Below are positions 11,051 to 16,808 of a stretch of DNA of 20,219 bases, one piece after another. Both the position numbers and the translations under genes were made by a program. The stretch's first letter is position 1. Each line of letters starts with the position of its first letter. The notes under the pieces are model-generated. The model was not told where the DNA came from. It saw nothing but the letters and a program-made list of their open reading frames with translations, and ran no database searches. Source of the stretch: a virus; IMG/VR virus record IMGVR_UViG_3300046543_000690, positions 1 to 20,219 of that record. The stretch is one strand, 5' to 3'.

Positions 11051-11278
11051 ATGGCGAAGAGCAAGGAAAGTCCGTATGTGCCGTTGATTCCGGAACGGTG
11101 TAGGGTTGGATTGCGGGTGATGTGGGATGATTACCGGCCGACGCCGGTGATGAAGATCACCTTGGCGATGACGCAGCCGGATCAGGTTCACTGCGGCTGG
11201 TTCGACAATCAGGACCACTACCAGCAGACCAATTTACCGCTGGCGTGCCTGGTGATGTTCAAAGACGATCTTGGGTGA
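11051..11278 (+). CDS. Small phage protein (75 aa)
   Basis: The product MAKSKESPYVPLIPERCRVG is beta-rich (VGLRVMWDDYRPTPVMKITLAMTQPDQVHCGWFDNQDHY) and reads like a compact single domain. ATG 11051 is preceded by AGGAGG with a spacer of about 7 nt. It follows the replication gene by 15 bp in the rightward operon. The LVMFKDDL end and WF-x-x-x-D-x-Y middle resemble small phage proteins of unknown function (DUF type). No catalytic motif is seen. Confidence 0.8.
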   Translation: MAKSKESPYVPLIPERCRVGLRVMWDDYRPTPVMKITLAMTQPDQVHCGWFDNQDHYQQTNLPLACLVMFKDDLG

Positions 11279-11316
11279 ATGGTCTGTTGCTGGATAGCGG
11301 CAAATCGCCCATAAAT

Positions 11317-11387
11317 GCCCGCTGGTGCGAAAAACGGGGATGGCCCTGATGCCGATAGCCCTTGAGCTGCAAAACTCACCAGCGGGC
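11317..11387. repeat. 11-bp inverted repeat at the start of the HTH gene
   Basis: GCCCGCTGGTG (11317-11327) is the exact reverse complement of CACCAGCGGGC (11377-11387), 49 bp apart. All candidate starts of the gene lie inside the arms or loop, so RNA pairing could hide the start, or the repeat could be an operator pair. Confidence 0.6.
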
Positions 11388-11873
11388 TTCCTAGCGCCTT
11401 CTGGAAACATTTTCACCGAAGACCAGTTCCTCGAGGCCCTGCGAGCGCGGCGCGACCAGCTGAACATATCCCACGAGACCATCGACGCCATATCCGGGCT
11501 TGCCGCGGGGCATACGGCGAAGATCATGAGCGGGCACGCGGCCATGGGCGCGATGGCGATGTGGATCCTATTGCAGACCCTGGGACTTGGGGTGACGTTG
11601 GTTGCGGATCCGGTGGCGCTCGAGAAACTGCAGCGCAATACCAATTGGCAACCGCGAAAAGTGGCTCCGAATCGCAAGCGCAAGTACGGGAATTTGCCAT
11701 TTGTCGCCATGGCGAGACGGCGCAATGCACCGTGGTTGTGGAGCCCTGAAAAAGCCCGCGAAATGGCGTTAAAGGGCAATAATAAGAAGCGCGAGCAAAC
11801 CTATGCAAATGCATTAAAATCTGCGACCCGGCGCGCGGCGGCTTACCAGCGCTGGTTGCAGGAGGCTGACTAG
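11325..11873 (+). CDS. HTH protein with C-terminal basic extension (182 aa)
   Basis: Residues about 30-95 form an HTH like those of alphaproteobacterial XRE regulators: FLEALRARRDQLNISHETIDAISGLAAGHTAKIM, then ILLQTLGLGVTLVADPVAL. The C-terminal third is basic, with two KxR clusters and a KSATRRAAAYQRWLQ end. The start is uncertain. GTG 11325 lies in the left arm of an inverted repeat; ATG 11340 and 11349 are possible, the last with GGGG 9 nt upstream. It closes the rightward early operon and meets the leftward XRE gene tail-to-tail with a 4-bp overlap. It could be a middle or late regulator; this is inferred. Confidence 0.7.
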   Translation: MRKTGMALMPIALELQNSPAGFLAPSGNIFTEDQFLEALRARRDQLNISHETIDAISGLAAGHTAKIMSGHAAMGAMAMWILLQTLGLGVTLVADPVALEKLQRNTNWQPRKVAPNRKRKYGNLPFVAMARRRNAPWLWSPEKAREMALKGNNKKREQTYANALKSATRRAAAYQRWLQEAD

Positions 11874-12046
11874 TCCAGCCCATGCTTGACCAGCAGGCGC
11901 AACAGCTTGGCCACGGATTCGGGAATTCTTCGTTTGCCGGAATTGTAATACCAAGCGACACGCTCTGAAATGCCGAGCTCGTGCGCAAGGTCGGCCATGG
12001 TCAATTGGAGTTTATCGCGCAATCGGTCGTATTCTTTCGCGTCCAT
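11870..12046 (-). CDS. Small XRE-like HTH protein (58 aa)
   Basis: MDAKEYDRLRDKLQLTMADL, then AHELGISERVAWYYNSGKRRIPESVAKLLRLL, is a complete minimal XRE domain with the recognition helix at SERVAWYYNSGKR. ATG 12046 is preceded by GGGAGG with an 8-nt spacer; the longer frame to 12253 is rejected because its extension crosses two hairpins. It is the last gene of a leftward five-gene cassette and could control that cassette. Its 5-prime leader holds a hairpin with the repeated CCTCGCAGG motif in its loop. Confidence 0.82.
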   Translation of the reverse strand: MDAKEYDRLRDKLQLTMADLAHELGISERVAWYYNSGKRRIPESVAKLLRLLVKHGLD

Positions 12047-12069
12047 CCTGGTATCCTCCCGTATTGTTG

Positions 12070-12135
12070 CGCCCGGTTTTTCCCTCGCAGGTTTTACCGG
12101 GCGTGGCACGGCCAGGGGCTTGCAGGCCCCTGGCC
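12070..12135. other. Two hairpins in the leader of the small XRE gene
   Basis: Hairpin one is CGCCCGGT (12070-12077) with ACCGGGCG (12096-12103); its loop contains CCTCGCAGG (12083-12091). Hairpin two is a perfect 10-bp stem, GGCCAGGGGC (12110-12119) with GCCCCTGGCC (12126-12135), and loop TTGCAG. The second lies 15 bp after the stop of the upstream leftward gene. Confidence 0.65.
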
Positions 12136-12149
12136 ACATCGTGCAGATT

Positions 12150-12263
12150 TTATTTTCGTACCCTCTGGCGTATCCAGTTGAGCAGCCACAGGATGACCAG
12201 AAATTGCCACGCGAAGTCCGGGCCAAACCAGCTGACAATGTCGAATCCATCAAGCATGTTCAT
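12150..12263 (-). CDS. Small membrane protein (37 aa)
   Basis: MNMLDGFDIVSWFGPDFAWQ is followed by FLVILWLLNWIRQRVRK: one hydrophobic helix with a strongly positive C-terminal end, probably membrane-inserted. ATG 12263 overlaps the upstream TGA as ATGA. An in-frame ATG two codons on (12257) has AGGGA 6 nt upstream and may be used instead. It is followed by a strong hairpin with the TTGCAG loop. The size and shape fit small toxin, holin or spanin-like proteins, but nothing decides between them. Confidence 0.65.
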   Translation of the reverse strand: MNMLDGFDIVSWFGPDFAWQFLVILWLLNWIRQRVRK

Positions 12264-12418
12264 TCCCTGAAAAGCGGTGGCATGAGGCGGCAGATATCGA
12301 CTGTCACATTGTGGATTGGGGCTTCGGCTTTGACGTAGTGCAGTGCCTCGTCCCAATCTGAGAACAGGCCGATTACGCTTGGCGGTTCGTCGGGATAGCT
12401 GAAAACGATGCACCACAT
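12260..12418 (-). CDS. Small soluble protein (52 aa)
   Basis: The product MWCIVFSYPDEPPSVIGLFS continues DWDEALHYVKAEAPIHNVTV and ends LMPPLFRE. The strand/helix/strand pattern with DWDEALHYVK looks like a compact alpha-beta fold. ATG 12418 is preceded by GGAGGG with a 7-nt spacer. The upstream stop TGA lies just before it (TGACATG), and its own stop overlaps the next ATG. It is too short for many gene callers, but the coupling on both sides and good composition support it. The family is unknown. Confidence 0.72.
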   Translation of the reverse strand: MWCIVFSYPDEPPSVIGLFSDWDEALHYVKAEAPIHNVTVDICRLMPPLFRE

Positions 12419-12419
12419 G

Positions 12420-12560
12420 TCATTGCCCTCCTGCCAGGCAAGCGCACCACACCAGCAGCACGCTCACGAATGCGGCGATGGCCAGGAATCCGAGCAAGTC
12501 TTCAGCGTCGAGATCGAGCAGGGACGCGAGCAGAAAGCGACGATTGCGGCGTGTAGCCAT
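12420..12560 (-). CDS. Small membrane protein (46 aa)
   Basis: MATRRNRRFLLASLLDLDAE, a positive N terminus, is followed by one hydrophobic segment DLLGFLAIAAFVSVLLVWCACLAGG. The likely topology is N-terminus inside with a single span. ATG 12560 is preceded by GCGAGG with a 5-nt spacer, and that Shine-Dalgarno is part of the repeated AACCTGCGAGG motif. The stop leads directly into the next start. It forms, with the 37-residue protein two genes on, a pair of small membrane proteins in one cassette. Confidence 0.68.
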   Translation of the reverse strand: MATRRNRRFLLASLLDLDAEDLLGFLAIAAFVSVLLVWCACLAGGQ

Positions 12561-12565
12561 GGTAA

Positions 12566-12646
12566 CCTCGCAGGTTTGGGGACATCCCTTGCAGGGGATG
12601 CGGGGTCGACGTGATCCCGTGTAAGCCGCGATCGCACCGCGACTTA
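12566..12646. other. CCTCGCAGG motif and two hairpins between leftward genes
   Basis: After the CCTCGCAGG motif (12566-12574) stands CATCCC (12583-12588) with GGGATG (12595-12600) and loop TTGCAG, the same loop as at 12120-12125. A third hairpin, TAAGCCGCG (12622-12630) with CGCGACTTA (12638-12646), has one mismatch (G-U in the leftward RNA). No U-run follows. Confidence 0.6.
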
Positions 12647-12653
12647 GGCTGGA

Positions 12654-12863
12654 TCAGGCAATGCGGTGCGACCACCCATTGCGCTCAATGTGGGCGCGGT
12701 ACGCGGGCCATTCGCTCGCCAGCACAAGTTGGGACTGGCCAGGACGGTATTCGCCGTCCGTCAACGAGTAGAAGTTACACATGATGTGGTGCTCGGTTTC
12801 ACCGTCGAAGGCGCCCGCATCATAGAAATGGAAATGCAGCGATTTAGCAGGAGCATAAGACAT
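12654..12863 (-). CDS. Small protein heading the leftward cassette (69 aa)
   Basis: The product MSYAPAKSLHFHFYDAGAFD has an alternating strand pattern (HFHFYDAGAFDGETEHHIMCNFYSLTD) and ends WPAYRAHIERNGWSHRIA. His-rich; a metal site is possible but unproven. The start is ATG 12863, with only a weak GCGAG upstream; the longer frame to 12956 runs back through the promoter and is rejected. It is the first gene of the cassette, about 50 bp downstream of a good leftward promoter. No family is recognised. Confidence 0.72.
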   Translation of the reverse strand: MSYAPAKSLHFHFYDAGAFDGETEHHIMCNFYSLTDGEYRPGQSQLVLASEWPAYRAHIERNGWSHRIA

Positions 12864-12912
12864 TGGATTGTCTCGCGGTTTGTGTGGGTGGCGTTGCAGG
12901 GCCAGTGATTGC

Positions 12913-12941
12913 AATATGCACGATGTGCAGTGTGTTGGCAA
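12913..12941 (-). promoter_or_regulatory. Leftward promoter of the small-gene cassette, with palindrome
   Basis: TTGCCA (12941-12936) and CATATT (12918-12913) are 17 bp apart. The palindrome TGCACGATGTGCA (12917-12929) overlaps the spacer and -10, as an operator would. GCAATATG occurs twice, at 12911 and 12938. Further upstream, TCACAGTTACGTGA (12963-12976) resembles the immunity operator but has six central bases instead of five. Confidence 0.55.
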
Positions 12942-13012
12942 TATGTATCTGCACATTGTTCATCACAGTTACGTGAATTGATGTGGAATACAGGATAGAG
13001 AAACTTGTTCAA

Positions 13013-13141
13013 ATGGGCAGGTATAAGACGCCATTAAGGAAGTATATCAAGCGTCTTAGAGCGCGCATAATCCCTGAACCAAATTCAGGTTGTTGGCTGT
13101 GGGAGGGCGCGCATAATCGTCTGGGATACGGTTTTCGGTAA
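13013..13141 (+). pseudogene. Truncated HNH endonuclease (N-terminal part only)
   Basis: The 42-residue frame MGRYKTPLRKYIKRLRARII ends NSGCWLWEGAHNRLGYGFR and then stops. The GCWLWxGAxNxxGYG motif is the conserved N-terminal element of phage HNH homing-type endonucleases. In those the catalytic AHR...H-x-CDNP-x-CVNPxHL part would follow, but none of it is visible in any frame downstream. So the gene is broken at about 13142, where base composition also changes. Whether the short product is made is unknown; no clear Shine-Dalgarno precedes it. Confidence 0.7.
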
Positions 13142-13790
13142 TAGTTGACACCTAAGATAAACGACTGATTCGAACGCAACAATATTGCGTCTAGTCTTAT
13201 AGTCCTAGGAATAGGTAAACGATATCATGCATTTACAAGCCTATTGACAAGCCCATATCTATTGAGATCACTTTATTGATTCTGCGCGCGTTACTCTATC
13301 CTAGCTCATACACATGACATGGTTAACGCAGCCGCCAGCGTGACGCTGACGTCGACGCTCAGCCTGCCCATGAACAGCAATCATCACCACACATTATGCA
13401 CCATCAATAGCCGTTATCCTTGCCCACAATGGGCAACAATAACGCTGCGCTATGACCGATAAAATGAGCTCATTCGCAACAACACATCGCTAACGACACT
13501 TCAAGCGTAATGTGGCCGCTAACACATTAGGTCAATGTGTGTCCATCGAGTGATATCAATGAGTTGGCGAGCGCAATGCGATAAAAACGATGATTCACCA
13601 ATGGTTTTAGCAACAGACCCGGCACCCGAGGCCGGTAGGGGGAAAACCTCGGGCACCCCAGAAATTCGACCTACATCCCCTTTTTCGCGGCTGGATTTTT
13701 TCGGGACCTGGTTAGGCTATACCTACTGTAATACCATCATGATATGATATGGGTTGCATTTAAGGCGAACTATGTCTGGAGTTTGGATTG
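13142..13790. other. Long non-coding region before the late operon
   Basis: I find no credible gene in these roughly 650 bp, which are more AT-rich than the flanks. It holds two TTGACA hexamers (13145-13150, 13244-13249) without good -10 boxes. A dyad spans 13412-13444 (CGTTAT and TTGCCCA arms around CAA). Other elements are CCCGAGG/CCTCGGG at 13625-13631 and 13647-13653, ATCATGATATGAT at 13736-13748, and a 38-bp stretch (13532-13569) similar to 3361-3398. A late-gene promoter is expected between about 13690 and 13780, but no box pair is convincing. Confidence 0.5.
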
Positions 13791-14399
13791 ATGGAATTAC
13801 AACCGCGGGATGTTGAGGTTGTGCCAGAGGAGTATATTGGGCCGTGCATGGCGGCGTTATCGACTGACAAGATGCGGAAGTTTGCGTTTTTGCTGGGGTG
13901 TGGGGAGATCAGCGCGGCAGAGGCTGCGAGGGTTGCGGGGTATTCGGAGCTATCGAACGGGCATCATGTAGCTGGGTCTCGGATGCGATTACGGCCTGAC
14001 ATACAGGCGGCGGTGAGGGAGGTAGCGGAGCGGGTGTTTGAGAGTTGCATGCCGTTAGCGATTGCGTCGGCGCAGGCGATATTGAAGAATCCGGGGCATC
14101 CTTCGCATGCGCGGATGATCGAGACGATGCTGGACCGGACCGGGTTTGGGTCGAAGTCGGAGCACAAGGTTACGGTTGAGCATCGGGACCTGACGGGACC
14201 GGCGATGCTGGCGCGGATCAATGAGTTGGCGGAGAAGTTTGGGATTGGGCCTGCGAAGTTGCTGTTGCCCGATCTGCAGAAGGCCAACGAGTTGAACGAG
14301 ATTGAGCTGAAGGCGAAGGAGGTTCCACGTGAAACAGGGGAGATCGGCGAGTCTGATCCTGCCGGGGGAGCGGCACTTAAGGGCGGGGCGGGAGCTTGA
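13791..14399 (+). CDS. Terminase small subunit-like protein
   Basis: The 202-residue protein has the N-terminal HTH pattern of small terminases: KMRKFAFLLGCGEISAAEAARVAGYS, then SRMRLRPDIQAAVREVAERVFE. A helical central domain and an acidic, Gly-rich tail follow. It would recognise the packaging site and stimulate the large subunit encoded two genes on. ATG 13791 is chosen over TTG 13788; GGAG lies about 9 nt upstream. It is the first gene of the rightward late operon. The assignment rests on fold pattern and neighbours. Confidence 0.75.
   Translation: MELQPRDVEVVPEEYIGPCMAALSTDKMRKFAFLLGCGEISAAEAARVAGYSELSNGHHVAGSRMRLRPDIQAAVREVAERVFESCMPLAIASAQAILKNPGHPSHARMIETMLDRTGFGSKSEHKVTVEHRDLTGPAMLARINELAEKFGIGPAKLLLPDLQKANELNEIELKAKEVPRETGEIGESDPAGGAALKGGAGA
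14321..14336. promoter_or_regulatory. parS-like site
   Basis: GGTTCCACGTGAAACA matches the bacterial parS consensus TGTTNCACGTGAAACA at all but the first base. It overlaps the Shine-Dalgarno region and GTG start of the next gene, so the match could partly reflect coding and start constraints. Binding by host ParB is inferred. Confidence 0.6.
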
Positions 14400-14556
14400 C
14401 GGGCGCATCTGGCTGCAGATTGATAGTCAGGAGCGGGTGATGGTGCCGCCGGCCAAGGCGGTGCTGTATGCGGTGGAGTTGATGAAGTTGTGCGGGGTGA
14501 AGCTGGCGATCGATCGGGTCGACGAAGAGGCGGCCAGTCTTGAATACCGCGCTTAA
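14329..14556 (+). CDS. Small protein between the terminase genes (75 aa)
   Basis: GTG 14329 is preceded by AAGGAGG with a 6-nt spacer, one of the best ribosome sites in the window. The frame starts inside the end of the small terminase gene. The product MKQGRSASLILPGERHLRAG continues GRIWLQIDSQERVMVPPAKAVLYAVELMKLCGVKLAIDR, an alpha-beta pattern. The C terminus overlaps the TTG start of the large terminase by 17 bp. No family is recognised; conserved placement between terminase genes would suggest a packaging accessory. Confidence 0.7.
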   Translation: MKQGRSASLILPGERHLRAGRELDGRIWLQIDSQERVMVPPAKAVLYAVELMKLCGVKLAIDRVDEEAASLEYRA

Positions 14557-15982
14557 GCAGACCCAGGCCGAGCTCGAGGAGCTCGAGCACGCGCATCGGT
14601 ACTTCCAGCTGGCGTTCTTCAGGCCTTATCCAAGACAGAGAGAGTTTCTGGCGCTCGGCAAGAACAAGCGCGAGCGGCTGCTGATGGCAGCAAATCGGAT
14701 TGGCAAAACGCAAGTCGGGGCCTACGAGGCCGCGGTGCATCTGACTGGGCTCTATCCGCAGGACTGGCCGGGGCACCGGTTCGTCAAGCCGGTCAAGATG
14801 TGGGCGGTGGGGGTGACGGCCCAGGCCACCCGCGACGTGGTGCAGGAGAAGCTGTTCGGCGCCCCTGGCGTGACCGAGGCGTTCGGCACCGGAATGATCC
14901 CCAAGAGCCTGATCATTGACGTGTCGTCGGCCCGGGGCGTGACGGACGTGATCGACACCGGGCAGGTGCGGCACGCGACCGGGGGGATCTCGACCATTAC
15001 GTTTCTGTCGGCCGAGAAGGGGCGGGAGAAGTTCCAGGGCACGGGCCTCGATGCGGTGTGGTTCGACGAGGAGCCGCCGCTCGATGTCTACTCGGAGGGC
15101 CTGACCCGCATCGGCGATCGCGACGGCATCGTTTGGGTTACGTTCACGCCCCTCAAAGGGCCGACCGCGGTGGTTCTGCGCTTTACCGACGAGCCCTCGC
15201 CGAATCGGGCCTGGGTATCCATGACCCTGGGCGACGTGCCGCTGGTGGGCTCCGGCGGGCATCTGACGGCCGTCCAGAAGGCCAAGATGGAGGCCGACTA
15301 TCCGGCGCACGAGCGCGACGCCCGCACCCGCGGCATTCCCATGCTCGGCGAGGGGCGCATTTTCATGACCCCCGAGGAGCAGATCTCCGAGGCGCCGATC
15401 GCCAATATCCCGATGCATTGGAAGAAGCTGTGGGGGATCGATTTCGGTATCGGGCATCCGTTTGCCGCGGTGCTGGCGCTGTGGGACGCCGACAACGATG
15501 TGATTCACCTGCACCATTGTGTCAGGATGCCTGACGCGATTTCGCTGGCGCATGTGCAGGCGCTGAAGCGGATCGGCGCCCAGGTGCCGGTGATGTGGCC
15601 GCGCGACGGCACCGAGCGCGACGTGCATTCCGGCGAGCCGATTGCGGACACCTATAGGAAGCTCGGGCTGCTGATGCACCACGAGCACGCCACCTGGCCG
15701 GACGGGGGCATCTCGACCGAGGCCGGGGTGTACGAGTGGGACCAGCGCGAGCGCACCGGCCGGCTCAAGGTGGCGTATCAGCTGTCGGACTGGTTCGACG
15801 AGCGCCGGATGTACCATCGCAAGGACGGCAAGATCGTCAAGATGAAGGACGATCTGATGTCGGCAACCCGGATTTTGATCATGATGCGGCGGTTCGCCCG
15901 CGCCTGCCCGGTGGGCTCGGAAGCACGGCCGGTCCGCAGCCAGCAGCTCTACGCCAGCGGTATTGATTTCGAATTGACTTAA
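14540..15982 (+). CDS. terL: Terminase large subunit
   Basis: The 480-residue packaging motor has Walker A at LLMAANRIGKTQVG (47-60), Walker B at LDAVWFDEEPP (170-180), the coupling segment VTFTPLKGP (200-208), and an RNase-H-like nuclease domain with GIDFGIGHP (299-307, Asp301) and WPRDGTE (353-359, Asp356). It translocates DNA into the prohead and cuts it. The start is TTG 14540, the only start codon before the conserved N terminus; GAGG lies about 9 nt upstream. The long opposite-strand frame (13964-15817) is a codon-bias shadow. Confidence 0.95.
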   Translation: MNTALKQTQAELEELEHAHRYFQLAFFRPYPRQREFLALGKNKRERLLMAANRIGKTQVGAYEAAVHLTGLYPQDWPGHRFVKPVKMWAVGVTAQATRDVVQEKLFGAPGVTEAFGTGMIPKSLIIDVSSARGVTDVIDTGQVRHATGGISTITFLSAEKGREKFQGTGLDAVWFDEEPPLDVYSEGLTRIGDRDGIVWVTFTPLKGPTAVVLRFTDEPSPNRAWVSMTLGDVPLVGSGGHLTAVQKAKMEADYPAHERDARTRGIPMLGEGRIFMTPEEQISEAPIANIPMHWKKLWGIDFGIGHPFAAVLALWDADNDVIHLHHCVRMPDAISLAHVQALKRIGAQVPVMWPRDGTERDVHSGEPIADTYRKLGLLMHHEHATWPDGGISTEAGVYEWDQRERTGRLKVAYQLSDWFDERRMYHRKDGKIVKMKDDLMSATRILIMMRRFARACPVGSEARPVRSQQLYASGIDFELT

Positions 15983-16138
15983 GCCGTGAATTTTGGGCTT
16001 CCGGCCCCTTCCATAGGCTCCCTCCCGTTCAGCGTCTGACGCGCTGAAGTGCGTCCCCTCTTGGGCGTTCCTCCCTGAACTTGCCGGGTGATCCCTGAGA
16101 TGGGGACGCCCGGTTCTTTCAGGATACGGGAGAAAGAC
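15983..16138. other. Structured spacer in the late operon (copy 1)
   Basis: The large-terminase stop lies in TAAGCCGTGAATTTTG (15980-15995), which recurs exactly at 20025-20040. After it, GGGC/GCCC around TTCCG and a 7-bp hairpin TTCAGCG (16028-16034)/CGCTGAA (16042-16048) follow. CCGGG/CCCGG arms lie just before the next Shine-Dalgarno. No promoter is convincing. The spacer may process or stabilise late mRNA. Confidence 0.55.
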
Positions 16139-16333
16139 ATGCCGTCCGTTATTCAGCCAGCCATGGGGCTCGGGGATGCGCTCATGGCGCAGGCGTCGGC
16201 CGAGACCGATGACGAGCGCAAGAAGCGCCTCGCCCAGATGCAGCAGCAGAAGATCGGGGTCAGCCCGCTCTCCAGCATGATGGGCTCGACCCGTCAGGGG
16301 GCGCTGTCATCGGTGTATGGCGGTGCGTACTGA
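16139..16333 (+). CDS. Small late protein (64 aa)
   Basis: MPSVIQPAMGLGDALMAQAS, then ETDDERKKRLAQMQQQKIGVS and a Gly/Ser-rich end SMMGSTRQGALSSVYGGAY. The centre is a charged helix. ATG 16139 has GGGAG with a 6-nt spacer. It ends inside the start of the next gene. Small Gln/Met-rich proteins upstream of the portal gene are common in T7-like temperate phages of this group, with unknown role; possibly a virion or head accessory protein. Confidence 0.72.
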   Translation: MPSVIQPAMGLGDALMAQASAETDDERKKRLAQMQQQKIGVSPLSSMMGSTRQGALSSVYGGAY

Positions 16334-16808
16334 ACTCATCGACAAGCACCTCAACGGCTCCTGGCAAGCGCGCACGCTCGGCTATGCGACCGACCGCCCA
16401 GGGTCCTCGGATTATGTCTGGGCGCGGCACCAATTCGGCATGGTCTTGCTATCGATGCTGGCCCATCGATTTGATGATAATCAGGAGTTTCTGGTCCTCA
16501 TGCATTGCGTGCATCCGTTCTTTCACGCGATTACTGGTCCGATACTTTCGAGCATCGGTCGCATCAACAAGTCGGGCTGTGTTGTGGCTGATATGGTTCA
16601 TGGTGGAATGCCGCGTCACCGCGTCATCTTATTTCCGTCCGTCAAGCGGTTCGAAGGCGAGTGTCGCCGGTTTTGCGACAAGATGCATTTCCGCGATAAG
16701 GAACGCATTGAGTTCTTCGAAATGGTGAAGCTGTGGCTCGCCGCCGACGAACGGCTCGACCCAAACATGAATCCTAATGATCCCGATGCCAAGCGGCTGG
16801 TACATTGA
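16317..16808 (+). CDS. Unrecognised late protein upstream of portal (163 aa)
   Basis: The protein MAVRTELIDKHLNGSWQART has hydrophobic stretches (FGMVLLSMLAHRF; EFLVLMHCVHPFFHAITGPILSSIG), a HRVILFPSVKRFEGECRRF strand/helix, and an acidic/Asn-rich end ERLDPNMNPNDPDAKRLVH. It overlaps the preceding gene by 17 bp and the portal by 1 bp (TGATG), which supports coupled translation. It has no clear Shine-Dalgarno. The family is not recognised; the composition looks soluble, not transmembrane. Confidence 0.7.
   Translation: MAVRTELIDKHLNGSWQARTLGYATDRPGSSDYVWARHQFGMVLLSMLAHRFDDNQEFLVLMHCVHPFFHAITGPILSSIGRINKSGCVVADMVHGGMPRHRVILFPSVKRFEGECRRFCDKMHFRDKERIEFFEMVKLWLAADERLDPNMNPNDPDAKRLVH

Noticed and set aside
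13535-13747. Rightward 70-codon frame before the late operon
   Set aside because: Low-complexity, no family features and no ribosome site; it crosses inverted repeats and T-runs typical of non-coding DNA.
13725-13752. TAATAC...ATGGG resembling a T7-type phage promoter
   Set aside because: Spacing and centre do not match the T7 consensus, and no phage RNA polymerase gene is present in the window.
13964-15817. 617-codon leftward frame opposite the terminase genes
   Set aside because: A long open shadow caused by high-GC codon use; the rightward strand has Walker and nuclease motifs.
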